DNA of 64,000 bases from contig NC_073694.1 of NCBI RefSeq assembly GCF_029784165.1, positions 24,748,506 through 24,812,505 of the forward strand. The letters are read 5' to 3'. The notes beneath the pieces are model-generated. The model saw nothing but the letters and a program-made list of their open reading frames with translations, was not told where the DNA came from and made no database searches. This document shows, in pieces, positions 42,617 through 53,110 of the stretch (position 1 is its first letter; the number at the start of each line of letters is the position of its first letter). A program made the translations under genes and the position numbers. The stretch comes from Wyeomyia smithii. Lineage: Eukaryota; Arthropoda; Insecta; Diptera; Culicidae.

Positions 42617-42905
42617 ACAAATGAATGACAAAGCTTGAGCTTGACTGGAAAAAATGAAAGATTATAGCTTTTTACCCATTCATGTGCATTTTGATGCTCC
42701 TAGCCAAGTCGGAAGTGCGTAAAGTTTTTAAAGACTTAAATGAAATTTCCCCGTAAGCAAACGTACAAGTGACGAAGGGCGGCGAGCAATTACTCCGCAA
42801 CCTTCTGACGCATTTCCGTGTTCGCCAGGGGTACTGAAATTCACAAAAAAAGATCTAAAAGCTATAATCGATAATAACTTTCCAGTTTGAGCTTCAGGGC
42901 ACAAT
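42617..42905. mobile_element. MITE of the 12563 family, copy 3
   Basis: Left arm AAGATTATAGCTTTTTACCC, middle AAGACTTAAATGAAATTTCC, and right end TTTGAGCTTCAGGGCACAA, which pairs with the family terminus. It lies directly next to copy 2 in the same orientation. Confidence 0.7.
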
Positions 42906-42968
42906 TTTATTTTTCGCTTTTGATTCAACCCAAACAGCTTATTAACACTACGTGCTATAATTTCGGAT

Positions 42969-43181
42969 GCCTCTCCAGCTGGTCTCGAGGTACGATTCTG
43001 GCCTAACAAGCCAGTCGTCGTAGGTTCGAGTCTTGACTCGGGAGAGACTGTTAGTGTCAGTAGAAGATCGTAGGCTAGCGCCGCAATTGTTCTGTACACT
43101 TAACGGTTGGCTGCGAAGTTAGACAGAAGGTCAAATTCTGAATCGGAATGTAGCACCAAGGCTTTGCTTTGCTTTGTTATA
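42969..43181 (+). mobile_element. tRNA-derived SINE with TTTGC tail, copy 2
   Basis: Head CCAGCTGGTCTCGAGGTACG, B-box AGGTTCGAGTC, tail GCTTTGCTTTGC. Flanked by TATAATTTCGGA and TATAATTTTGGA, a likely 12-bp target duplication. Opposite strand to the copy at 4631-4852. Confidence 0.88.
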
Positions 43182-43682
43182 ATTTTGGAATTGCCTTACT
43201 GAATATTGCAACTCTCAATATAATATTGCGTGCTAGCACCTGCTCAATTTTACAAAATGATATGGCCACTGGCACCGCGTAGCGGCTGAATTTCAAAACA
43301 AACTGTGCACAAACAGAGGCATTTTTACCTCCCAAACAGCTTTGATTGAGATGAAACTTTTAAAATGGTCGGATTCACGAGATAAACTAAGTTCAAGATG
43401 CTCAAAACTACATGCATAATAATGCTGCGTTGCGGTTGAATTTGGAGCCCTTAAACTGAACAATTTTACTAGAGACCACAATGCTCGTTGTATGGACGTA
43501 GCCGGCGCCGTTATCAAGCTATACAAAGCAGCAGTTACTGACTGTTCTCAATTAAAAAAAAAAAGGGTTGAGAAAAACATACCGAAATGAATGAAATCGG
43601 AATAGATCGAATGAATGAAATCGAAGAATTGCCAAAATTCTAAAAAAAAACTCTGGAGTATCCGAGAAATCCATTCAACAGA
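43182..43682. other. AT-rich sequence without a recognised feature
   Basis: No gene or repeat supported apart from a 10-bp A run near 43556. Confidence 0.4.
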
Positions 43683-43686
43683 TTAA

Positions 43687-43833
43687 CCCTCTCTCCTCCA
43701 TGCTTACTCTGGAGCATCATAGGTTTGGATGCAAAAGAATATATTTATGCGTTCTGAGTATCATTTTTAAATATTTCGAGACTTTTTGCATTAAAACCTG
43801 TGGTGCTCCAGAGTAGCCATGGTAGAGAGAGGG
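43687..43833. mobile_element. TTAA-flanked MITE, 147 bp
   Basis: The inverted ends start CCCTCTCTC and share TACTCTGGAGCA and AGGTTT over about 45 bp. TTAA on both sides (43683-43686, 43834-43837). The TTAA target and CCC start fit piggyBac-type MITEs. Confidence 0.88.
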
Positions 43834-43837
43834 TTAA

Positions 43838-44952
43838 AGCCATTATATAAATCTCAAAGGTCCGAGTAAAGCTCAAGTATCGAAACAGTCAGAAGAAACA
43901 GGAAATAGCGCCCCTTAAGCTGAAATACCAGTCAGCAGAATGAATTTAATACTCATTAGATGCTAATTAAGTTACAAGACGCCGCACTAAATGTTTCTTT
44001 GTTTCGTTGAAAATTAAAATTGTTTTACTTGCTAAGAAAAGGGGGAGTAAAATAAATTATTTATCTTAAATAAACTGTTTTTTTTATCGATTTTTTTTTT
44101 GGTATATTAAAATGACATCAACTAACAATAGAAAGGAATTATTTTCGACAAAGTAATGTTTTCCACCAAAAACGAGCGCAAACCTTGTTCCAATAGTATC
44201 GATCACAAATCAGAGGCTAACAAAATGTCCTTCAATGAATTTTTGAATTTTCAATGATTGTTTTTGCATTTGACTAAAAACAGAGCAAAATCTGAATTTC
44301 CTGCTGTTCGTTGAACCTTGGTTTTTCGAGAGTGTCCAAGAAGTCTGGTTGAGTATCCAAAAATCTCAACATGCAATAAACCAAAGGAAATCCTCGGAAA
44401 ATATGCGAAAAATAATCAAAATTGTGTTTAAAAGTTTCATATCATATTGTTGAAGATAATAAAAAATCAGAATTCAATGAATCAAATTGTATGATTTTTC
44501 AAGATAAATGTTTTCAACATCGATTTTTTTTACCTAATTTGACCCAGCTTTTTTATGCCATTTCGCTTAAAGAATTGTTGAAGTCCACAATATTTCAACT
44601 TTTGTAAGGCTAACATGTATGAGAAGCGACACTGGTTCTGGTACGACAATTGTTCCCATTTCACCCATGATTCATAAGTAACCAGCCTCAAACTAAAGAA
44701 TGAGATATGAGCTCACAAATAATTCTCACCATCCCGGGCACCAAACCCCCAACTCCCCATCCGGAGCAGAAATCGATTTTATATCCCACTCAGCCATGAG
44801 TGTCAGTAAACCTCCGAAAAATATCAAACCCTAGAAACGGGGGGCGACAGTTCCAAAGGCAGAAAACACAAACATTATCAGCCCTCCTTGCGCAAAACAA
44901 AAGACCTCCCAAGATCGACTGCGTAATTTGTGCTGGTGTGCCTTTTGCTTAC
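43838..44952. other. AT-rich sequence, possibly the distal part of the MEX3 5' intron
   Basis: No element recognised. It ends at the candidate donor described next. Confidence 0.35.
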
Positions 44953-45575
44953 CTGGGTCGATCTTTTATCCTTCCTTCGGTTTATAACCGTATTATTCGA
45001 AGAAACAAAAATCTGCGAAGCTGAGCCGAGCTCGAACGGAGATGTAATCCACCGTGCAATGTAAGGGCGAAAACGATCCTTCTATTCTCGATCCTCAAAC
45101 GATAATGGACACAGAAAGAATATTCCTTGGAAACTGCGTGTGACTAGATACGGATATCCAACTTTTCAGCACTATTCTTCTGCTTTTTGCTAACTTTATT
45201 CCTATTTTACTGTCTGCTGCTCTTCCTCGCTATCAGCAAGAACCATTCTCCGTTCGTACGATCGCCAAGGCAGAGAGGCAGACAAAACAGAACTTTTTCA
45301 GGCACTTGCAGCAGAATTGCCAAGGTAATTCAATCCAGGATTGAACCTCACTCTGGGTATACAACGTGAACAACGAAATGAATTATGTCCTTGTTCCACT
45401 CGATCACGATGTTTTATTCCGTTGCTTTTTGGATCACAACTTCCTGATTGGACGACGCGACGCGAATTGTTGCAATAAAAGATGAAGACGACGACCGCGC
45501 AGCTGGCTAGGATCTTCGGCTCGAGGCGCTCAGCTGAAAGTACAGAAAAACACGTCCACTCGCGATGAAACACAT
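44953..45575 (-). other. Candidate 5' UTR exon of MEX3
   Basis: On the minus strand GACCCAG is followed by GTAAGC at 44952, a near-ideal donor, facing the acceptor at 36893. The upstream sequence is transposon-free and GC-richer than its surroundings. The 5' edge is not defined. Pairing of donor and acceptor is inference; an unrelated minus-strand gene would look the same. Confidence 0.35.
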
Positions 45576-45906
45576 TTCACTTCTGCCGGTTGTTTGCCGG
45601 TTGAAGATCGCAGAAAGCCTTCCTTTTTTTTGCTTTGCCTTTCAGTCTGTAGACGAGCAACAGCGGAAAAAAGGACTGCGCTGAGAAAAGGTGAGAGCGA
45701 TTCCAAATTGCGCGAGAGCAGAACAGCTGCTTGCTCTCGCGCTCCGCGCGGTTGTTGCTATTTGCTCCTTTTTTCACACACAAACGCACACATTTGCGGT
45801 GTTGCTGTTGCGCAGCCTGCTTCTTGATGGCAGATGGAAAACGCGCGCGCAATGAACCAAGCAGAGGTGGAAGAGGAAAAAAACGAAACAGAATTGTTGA
45901 GTCAAA
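45576..45906. promoter_or_regulatory. GC-richer transposon-free segment, possible promoter
   Basis: CpG-rich stretches such as CGCGCTCCGCGCGG near 45740 and ACGCGCGCGC near 45841 stand out from the AT-rich background. No start site could be placed. Confidence 0.3.
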
Positions 45907-46810
45907 GGCTAATGACATACTGAGGCGTCAAATGAAGCGAAGCGTTGAGCGTATTAGAAGCGGAATAAACAGAAGCGTTGGGTGAAGCTTGCTATGACAT
46001 ACTGGAGCGAGCGTCGCAAATGCGTTGTGTTGTCATATTCCTAGATTCCAGCAGCGATTTCGTTCAAAGGAAATATGAATTCGTCCAATGAAGATTTGCT
46101 TGCTTCTTCAAGCACGGTAAATCACGTTTTTAGTAAACTTCAAGATTTTTTTATGAAGTAAATTAATATTTCTGAAGCCAGTTGCGCTACACACGTAGTA
46201 AAAAAAAAGAAATTATTTTAAATTTTAAACCCGCTGTCCCCGAGTAAGGTTCAACTAGTTTATGATATCTGTTAGGCTTTGAATAACCCCTGTGAGCACA
46301 GCTAGTTACTCAGCGGCTGGCGTTTCGCAACTAAAGAAGTTCAGTATGTTAGGCATGCAATATCAATCAAGAATACCAGTGTTATTTTCCTGACGACCTG
46401 AAAAATTTTCCCGATATTTTCTTTATTTAAGACCAAAATAAGGCGAATATAAAGCACTTGACGATATCAGGTTTAGTCTGAACATGGTATTACTGCACTA
46501 ACATTTTTTAAACATTTTAACATTTTGTAAACGAAAATGTTTTCTATTTGCTTTTTTTCAATTACCAAACCAAAACAATGCAAATATAAAGCACCTTGCA
46601 ATGAAAGGATTAGTCTGAACAAGGTATTACCGCGTAAGTATACGCGCGTCAAAACACTACTCGTTCTGTTTCGCCGCCTCTACCGACGCGTCGTTGCCGC
46701 TCGAGTATGACCGGTTTGAGCGTTTCATATAGACGTTCGAAGAAGTAGCTCGGACGCTTTTGCGACGCTTCTTGCTTCGCTTCATTTGACGCCTCAGTAT
46801 GTCAATAGCC
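45907..46810. mobile_element. PIF/Harbinger-like MITE, copy A (904 bp)
   Basis: Inverted ends begin GGCTA and then TGACATACTGAGGCGTC and AAATGAAGCGAAGC, about 36 bp. Flanked by AAA on both sides. Sub-terminal variants of the motif (CATACTGGAGCGAGCGTCGC) recur inside. Copy B at 54472-55340 is in the opposite orientation. Confidence 0.8.
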
Positions 46811-47270
46811 AAAGAAGATCGCACTCACTGAGAACCATGAACCTTCAACAGCATAGGAGGACAAATTAACCGACCGGCGGACCACATGTCGTCGATCGTA
46901 TCCAGCCAGCCAACCATGCGGTATGTGCGGATGCTTTGTCAAAGTGAGACCAACACAGAGCACGCACACATAAAACGCAAGAGGAGAGAGAGAAAAAAAC
47001 TCCACCGGTCGGTCGGTTGGAGTTCGCATTGTACCGTACGACGACGACGGACGATGTTGCTGAATGGAGGAACAAACGGAGACGTCCTTCGGGCGGCTGC
47101 TGCTGCTGCTTGCGCAAAACGAAGCAGGAAAAAGGAGAGCAGAAATCGAAAAAAAAACGAATAGGCAACCATTCGAAGTGAGCGTAGCGCAACGCAGGTA
47201 CGCACTTGGGGATGATTTGTGCACGTGGTTTTCGGCAAGCGAAGGTTAGAAAATGTAGGTTAGTATTTAA
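46811..47270. promoter_or_regulatory. GC-rich transposon-free island, possible promoter or first exon
   Basis: Mixed-complexity sequence with GACGACGACG and GCTGCTGCTG runs, a GGTCGGTCGGTTGG stretch, and candidate donors CGCAGGTACGC near 47193 and GCGAAGGTTAG near 47239 on the plus strand. The open frames on both strands are low-complexity and unassigned. Confidence 0.35.
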
Positions 47271-47636
47271 CTGTTCATTTGCTAACCTAACGTAGAATCT
47301 GTAAAAGTATTCGAAATGTTTTTGGATATATTTTTTCTGGGGTTGAAGAAATATCGCAGTCCGTTAGTTTTGTAAAACTGATGATGTTTTATAATAAAAC
47401 TGATGTTTGCTTTCGCATGCTGTTTAAAACATGCTATAAGCTAAAACCAACTGAAATGATAGCAGAAACAAATCATATTTAGTGTTTTTTTTTTCTCAGA
47501 TAAACTGCTTATGTTAAAAAAGATTGATTATAAACCAAAGTTCTCATAAAAAAATCTTGCGTATGGAAAACGTCAATTTGGTATTACGATACAGTATCAT
47601 TAGTTGGAATGATGCTTAAGTAAGTGTAAAAAGTGT
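47271..47636. other. AT-rich sequence without a recognised feature
   Basis: Nothing supported. Confidence 0.4.
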
Positions 47637-47637
47637 C

Positions 47638-47876
47638 CGGTTGGCAAGGGGGCCGCGAGATTCATTTTAGGGGGTCGCGAAGCTCTTGGTAAATTTGACA
47701 GGCAATTAAAATTTCTTTCTAGATATCTCTGTGGAAGCAGTTTTTCAACTCTTTTGTGATATGGACCATGACGTGAAACAAATTAGACTGGCAGAGAGAT
47801 ATGGAACTGAAAAATTGCAACACTCGTATTCAAAATTATTTTGGAGGACCGCGAAGCTCTCCGTGGGATCCACTGG
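47638..47876 (-). mobile_element. hAT-type MITE, inverted and truncated copy
   Basis: Reverse orientation relative to 47893-48198 but the same sequence family: GGGTCGCGAAGCTCTTGG, a GTGAAACAAATTAGACTGGC block, and a GGATCCACTG end. The outer inverted repeat is partly lost. Confidence 0.75.
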
Positions 47877-47892
47877 CTTAGACGCTTTAAAA

Positions 47893-48198
47893 CAGTGGTT
47901 CCCAACCTTTTTGGCTTCGCGGCCCCCTCTGCGAAGCTGAGTGAGCTTCGCGCCCCCCAGAAGAATTTCAGATACAAGTTTTGCTATACGAGGCTGCGTT
48001 TTCAGTCTCATATCGTTCTGCGAGTCTAATTTGTTTCACGCTTTAACCTAATACGCAAAAGAATTGAAAATTCGCCTTCACAGAGGTATCTAGAAAAAAT
48101 ATTTAATTACCAGTCAAATTTGCCAAGGGCTTCGTGGACTCCCTAGTTAAGTCTCGCGGACCCCTTGCCGGCCGCGGACCCCCGGTTGGGAACCACTG
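47893..48198 (+). mobile_element. hAT-type MITE with 8-bp target duplication
   Basis: Ends CAGTGGTTCCCAACC and GGTTGGGAACCACTG, flanked by CTTTAAAA (47885-47892, 48199-48206). 306 bp. Confidence 0.92.
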
Positions 48199-48206
48199 CT
48201 TTAAAA

Positions 48207-48700
48207 CGTTTTTTCCTTAGGACCCTCCGCTATCACATTGTGCGAAGAACATGTCATGAAACGAGTTAAATAAGTCATCTGATTATGAACTGAACTTTAG
48301 TTCATCTGATTTTCCTGAAAATGAAAGACACCATCTTGGATTTGGAAACGGCAGGTCTTTTGACGTCATCCCAATTCCGAAAATATTCATTTTCCTAACC
48401 GATTTGCAGAAGCCAAAAGTCAACACCTTTAATTTTAAAATGGCGTTTAGCACCGATTCGATGTTTTACTGGTTCCAAAAATGTGAAAATTGGAGATGTT
48501 TGAATGTTTTCTACAGATTTCCAGAGACAGAGACCGATCGTTTTCTTTCAAAGAGTTTTTATTATGAACGGAAAATCTAACTGTCCAATATTTCTATATA
48601 TCTATTCTGTTCTATAAAAACATGTATCCTAGCATTTGCTGTGTCATACAAATATGCAATCAACTCTTCGCCGCACAGAAAACCAACATAGAACTTAGTC
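48207..48700. other. AT-rich repeat-like sequence
   Basis: Contains CACCATCTTGGATTTGG, a word also typical of the array at 52100-53110. No gene. Confidence 0.35.
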
Positions 48701-48710
48701 AGCCTATACA

Positions 48711-48902
48711 CCAGAGAAACGCCGAGACGCTCACCGTTAAGGCAACTGTCAACATCAAAACATTAACCAGAGAAACGCCGAGACACTCACCGTTAAGGCA
48801 ACTGTCAACATCAAAACGGGCGATCTGTATAATTTTGCATTGCCGTTATCCGTTTTGATGTTGACAGTTGCCTTAACGGTGAGTGTCTTGTCATTTCTCT
48901 AA
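48711..48902. repeat. Foldback MITE with a duplicated left arm
   Basis: A 52-bp arm (CACTCACCGTTAAGGCAACT, then GTCAACATCAAAAC) occurs twice in direct order (48711-48766, 48767-48818) and once inverted at 48847-48902, with a loop between. Confidence 0.82.
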
Positions 48903-49079
48903 TATACAGGTTCGAAATTAATATAAAGACACACGACACATCAAATTGTTTTCATAATTTTCTTGATAGAATTATCAAAGTGAGTTTTGAAGGTTCGAAA
49001 GTGCTGAGGTATTTTTTGGAAGTCTACAAACTATCCTTTGCAAGACGATGGAATTTTTAAACTTTTTTACTGATTTTTA

Positions 49080-49225
49080 GTCCATGCAAAAACACAATGA
49101 ACCAATCATTAATTAGAATTGTAGCCTCAGCAAACCAATCATTAATTAGAATTGTAGCCTTCAAAGCACTTCCTTGTGGTAAACCAAGTTTGTTAGCAAT
49201 AGGATTCGGATCAGAGCTATTTAAT
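49080..49225 (-). pseudogene. LINE reverse transcriptase motif fragment
   Basis: Minus strand reads NKLGLPQGSALKATILINDW, the motif B region of a Jockey/CR1/I-type RT. A 32-bp stretch (AACCAATCATTAATTAGAAT onward) is tandemly duplicated inside it. Confidence 0.55.
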
Positions 49226-49384
49226 TAAATTAAAGAGACACAAGGCTTTGTATTTTCATCACAAATAATAATTTCAGACACTCAGTACACCGAACGGTTC
49301 AGATGAACTTTTACATAAAGCTTTGCAACGGAATTATAATTTTATATAGTTCTTAAATTGGATTGGATTTTATCAAATTTGTAT

Positions 49385-49640
49385 CACTATTTGGAATAGC
49401 ACATTTGAACAGATCCCTTGCTAACACTTTTTCAATTACTCTGGCCGAACGAGGCCGAGCGCTGTCATGTAGTAGAATCACTTTTCATTCTTTTGCACGT
49501 ATCGTGGCCGTTTTCGTGCAGTGCTCAGCTAAATCGCATCAAATGAAGTCAATGCCATTCTACAGTGATAGTTTCGTTCGGCTTCAACAGTTCATAATCA
49601 GGTTTCTTTTTGCTCGTCTTGATCAATTTTCTGCTCTCTT
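49385..49640 (-). pseudogene. Mariner transposase fragment, minus strand
   Basis: YELLKPNETITVEWH, then in another frame KVILLHDSARPRSARV, the second catalytic Asp context of mariner (HDNAxxH in intact members). Ends LARDLFKCAI. Confidence 0.7.
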
Positions 49641-51265
49641 AAAGACAGAGCCTTCGATCTTTATTTCTTTTTTAATTGGGGGCCGTTTTGAGGGGGAGGG
49701 GCAAAGGGGGCAAATGCCCCGAGCCTTTCGACACGAAGGCCCCTCCCTCCCTTAGTCCTGGGCCAGACGCACACTGAGGGCAGCCCCATACAAAAGCTCA
49801 GACAAAACCTAAATTTTTTTTCCGGAATTAGGTTCGAAATTAATATTTTGCAGAAACTAAAATGCCTACAAACCAAGAATCAAGCATAGGTTGTAAAGGA
49901 TTCGCATGTTTTAGGTAGGAGAAGTTGAGGTTTAACATGTGATAAAACCAAAAAAAATATTTCGATCATCTTTTCCAACCTACGAAATGCAGAAGCTCCC
50001 AAATAATAATGATATTATGCATGAAATTGCTTCAATATGAGTTAAATTGAAGGAAAAAAACTTAGATAGCTGAGTATATCCTACTATACCACGATTGAGC
50101 ACAACGTTTCACACAGATAAAAAACCCAATTTTTCACTAATTTCAAACATTTGAAAAAGTGATTTACCAGCGAGTACCCTTATTATATTCTTCTGAAACT
50201 CCTTTACGTTGAAAATGATATGAAAGACAATGAATAAATGTTTCTGTAATCTAATCAAATTCAATCATTTTTGTTATATATCATGAATCATAATCAATAC
50301 GTTTAGAATGTGTATGTGTATGCGTGTGAAATAAGTGTGAAATAAGTGATCTAAGAACACAAAACTGCTTAGACTTGAACTAGAGTAGCAAAAAGAATTT
50401 CACTTTCAAAATTGAGCGATCTAGATCAAACAGTAATAAGTTAACATCAGTAAACAGTTGTACATGAATGTACTACGAATCCTGCCAAAAAATTCGGCTG
50501 AAAATGCCAAACTTTCTTGTCTTGACATCAAGAAGATAGAAATTATATAAATGAAGATTTCTAGATAAAAAAGTCCTCTAATCAGAACATGATGTGCAAA
50601 ATGGTGAATCGTACATAGTTGATCAACTTCGCGTGACATTTGTGACCTCTATAACATGAATCTAAAAAGTTATTAGGCTTATTTTTTTAACGAAGTGATT
50701 TAGATAAGTATAAACTGATCTAGACCAAACATTGAAGATAGATCACAATCATTCGAACAACTTTGCCGAAGACACCAATATTCTATGACTTGAATTTGAG
50801 GAGTTATGAAACCGTTTGAAACCAAGTGTCTTAAAAATACATAAAACTTTGAGATTTGATGTTGTCCCAAAAAAAAGTTTTCTCGAAAATAAACTTTCTG
50901 GGAAAGACTTCTAAGGTCGTCAACTTCCTAAAAGTCGATTCTTGAAGGAAATTTTTAGAGCCAGACATTTGGCATAAAAAAACGATTTCGGAAATTTCAC
51001 GCTTTTCTTTCATCGGTAAAAAAAGTCCGCTTGCAAAGACTATGTTTATCTTCAACACCTTTGCTAGAGACTTGTAATACATGAGTTCTCGTATGTGCGG
51101 AGAAAATAGCGACCGTCCGGAATTAAGTCGGTTACTAGATTGATTTCATTGAACAAATTCCACTTAAACCTGATCTTTTCAAACCCCGGAGAGGAGCAAT
51201 TCTTTTTTCCATTTTTTTCTCTTATTCTCTAGTTTTTTCTAATTCTTGGCTTTGTTTCTGTCATC
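49641..51265. other. AT-rich sequence, no gene supported
   Basis: Contains a G/C-rich stretch at 49680-49770 resembling hAT-type ends and a diffuse repeated texture (GATCTAGATCAAAC-type words) at 50300-50780 that I could not turn into a defined unit. Confidence 0.35.
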
Positions 51266-51269
51266 TATA

Positions 51270-51535
51270 GTCGCCAAAAAAGAAAACTTTCACTAAGCAA
51301 ACAATGTGTGCAGTGGGGAAAGCGAAAAATAAGCGAACTGACAGGACATGAACCCGGATGCTGTATATTTTTTCAAATATGTATCATACTTCCAGTTCGC
51401 TTATTTTTCGCTTTCCCTACTGCATACATTGTCTGCTTAATGAACTTGAATGTTAACGGGTGAAAGCCGTTGTTATAAATTGAAATTTAGTTCGAAAAAA
51501 GAGAAAACTTTATCGCTTCTTTTTTGTCGCCTACT
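51270..51535. mobile_element. Foldback MITE, about 265 bp
   Basis: Inner arms GGGAAAGCGAAAAATAAGCG (51317 onward) and its reverse complement (to 51418) extend outward through AAGCAAACAATGTGTGCAG-type sequence. Outer arms share GTCGCCAAAAAAGAA-like ends. Confidence 0.72.
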
Positions 51536-51829
51536 GATTTTGCTACCAGGCGGACGTCGTTGTTTCTCCCACGGGAAACAAGGTGTCTAGTATCAGCAGT
51601 TTTTTCAGACTACACAACAGAAGACTGCTTCGAATGTTTGTCTGTCTGTGGGAATTAAATTTTTGACGGATATAAATGATAGGCGTGTCACTTACTTCAA
51701 TAGTGACATAGTATGAAGTGCCGAGTACAGAAAAAGGAAACACCTTGGCAATATCACAATAGATCATATGACTCTAGTCGCAGTGATGATTCCACACAGA
51801 CAAAAAACAGCAAACCAATTTATGCTATA

Positions 51830-51965
51830 GAAACATATAACTTGCTGAAACCGTTATTGAAAATCATAAACAAAATAGCCCCCAAAACACTCCCTTGCGG
51901 TACACCAAGCGTATGAGTAATGGAATCCGATTCAGGCTCAAAATTCAAAACTCTTAGTTCTCATT
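51830..51965 (-). pseudogene. LINE reverse transcriptase motif B fragment
   Basis: Minus strand: ITHTLGVPQGSVLGAILFMI, the canonical PQGSxLGP-type motif, followed by NNGFSKL. It is related to 49080-49225 and in the same orientation. Confidence 0.65.
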
Positions 51966-52079
51966 AGCTGATCCGTTTTTTTTGGGATTCCATTTTAATT
52001 TCATCGTGTTCTTCTGAATTTTCTAAATTCCTGATTGTATATTATTATCTTGTATGTTCCTGAGTTACTCTGGAATACC

Positions 52080-53110
52080 TGAACCAATTTCAACCAAACT
52101 TGGCAGTTTTTTTTACAAAGGGGGTGATTGAATCCGATTATTTTCAGGCTCTCGATTATGTCTGGAGTTCGGCAGTTGATGTCCAGAGATCAGAATATAA
52201 TGTTTGATACCATTTTTAAAACCAAGATGGCGACTTCTTGTTTCTGGAAGCTGAAGAAAAAACGTTCGCAATACCCCTCAATGCTAGTGTCTCCGGGTTG
52301 ACTTTTGAGAAACCGAAAATCAGTGTCCGATATTTCGATGTCATTTCTGATTCATGTTGGCGATTTCCGGACTTCATAGTTCGGACATCTGGAGAGCTAA
52401 GAAAAAATGTTCCCAAATGTAAACCGGTGTCAAAAGAAATTCAAGATGGTCACTTCCACCTTCAGGAAACCCACGAACCTAATATCGTGACATGCGGGTA
52501 TTTTCGGAATCAAGATGACGACCAAGGCGCCATTTCGAATCTAAGATAGCGACTTACTTTTTTTAAGAACTTGATGTGAAACTAAACAAATGAATACTCC
52601 CTAAAAATAGTATTACTACAACCCGAGTAATGTCCAGAAACTGAAAACCGATGTCTGATGCTATGTCAAAATCCAAGATAGTATTTTTAAAATTGGGATG
52701 CGTCCGTCATGACGCCTTAAAACCGAAAATTGGCGTCCGAAAGGTTTGTCAGATTATGGTTGTCTGTTTACATTGGTAGTTATGCACAACCTGAAGCAAT
52801 GATAATCTCCGTATCTACAAATTGTTGACTAATGCATCTCGACATCATGTCCAGATGTATGTAAAAAAAGTGGATCTTTAAATTTTGGAATTTTGGTCTT
52901 AATTGATTGGGAAGTCAACATTTTTCGTGCATTATTCGAGTTTTTGAATGAATTCGCTGATTTTCAGGTCCTCGGTCTTGTCTGGAGGCCGGAAATTGTT
53001 GTATAGAAACCAGAACGTGATGTTCGACGCTATTCAAAAATTTAAACTGATGAAACTCCCCAACATTGATACTTCCGGAACTGGCATAACGCCCGGGACT
53101 ATTTCCAGCT
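52080..53110. repeat. Degenerate repeat with AAGATGGCGACTT and ATTTTCAGG words
   Basis: Phrases such as CAAGATGGCGACTTC, GAAACCGAAAATCAGTGTC, TCTGGAGTTCGGCAGTTG and TCTGGAGGCCGGAAATTG recur every 100-250 bases with strong divergence. It looks like an old satellite-like or element-internal repeat. The open frames are incidental. Confidence 0.5.

Noticed and set aside
45298..45573. 91-codon minus-strand open frame
   Set aside because: No recognised domain, and it lies in the candidate MEX3 5' UTR; at most an upstream ORF.
46802..47249. Several overlapping open frames of 61-140 codons
   Set aside because: Arg/Ser/Phe-rich translations on both strands of one GC-rich stretch; more likely promoter or UTR than protein.
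48711..48902. Repeat spacing that might suggest a CRISPR-like array
   Set aside because: Only three arms, one inverted, in a eukaryotic context; it is a foldback MITE.
49680..49775. GC-rich stretch with GGGGGCAAATGCCCC
   Set aside because: It resembles hAT-type ends, but no partner end or target duplication could be found.
52238..52549. 103-codon plus-strand open frame
   Set aside because: Falls inside a degenerate repeat whose phrases recur out of frame; no domain.
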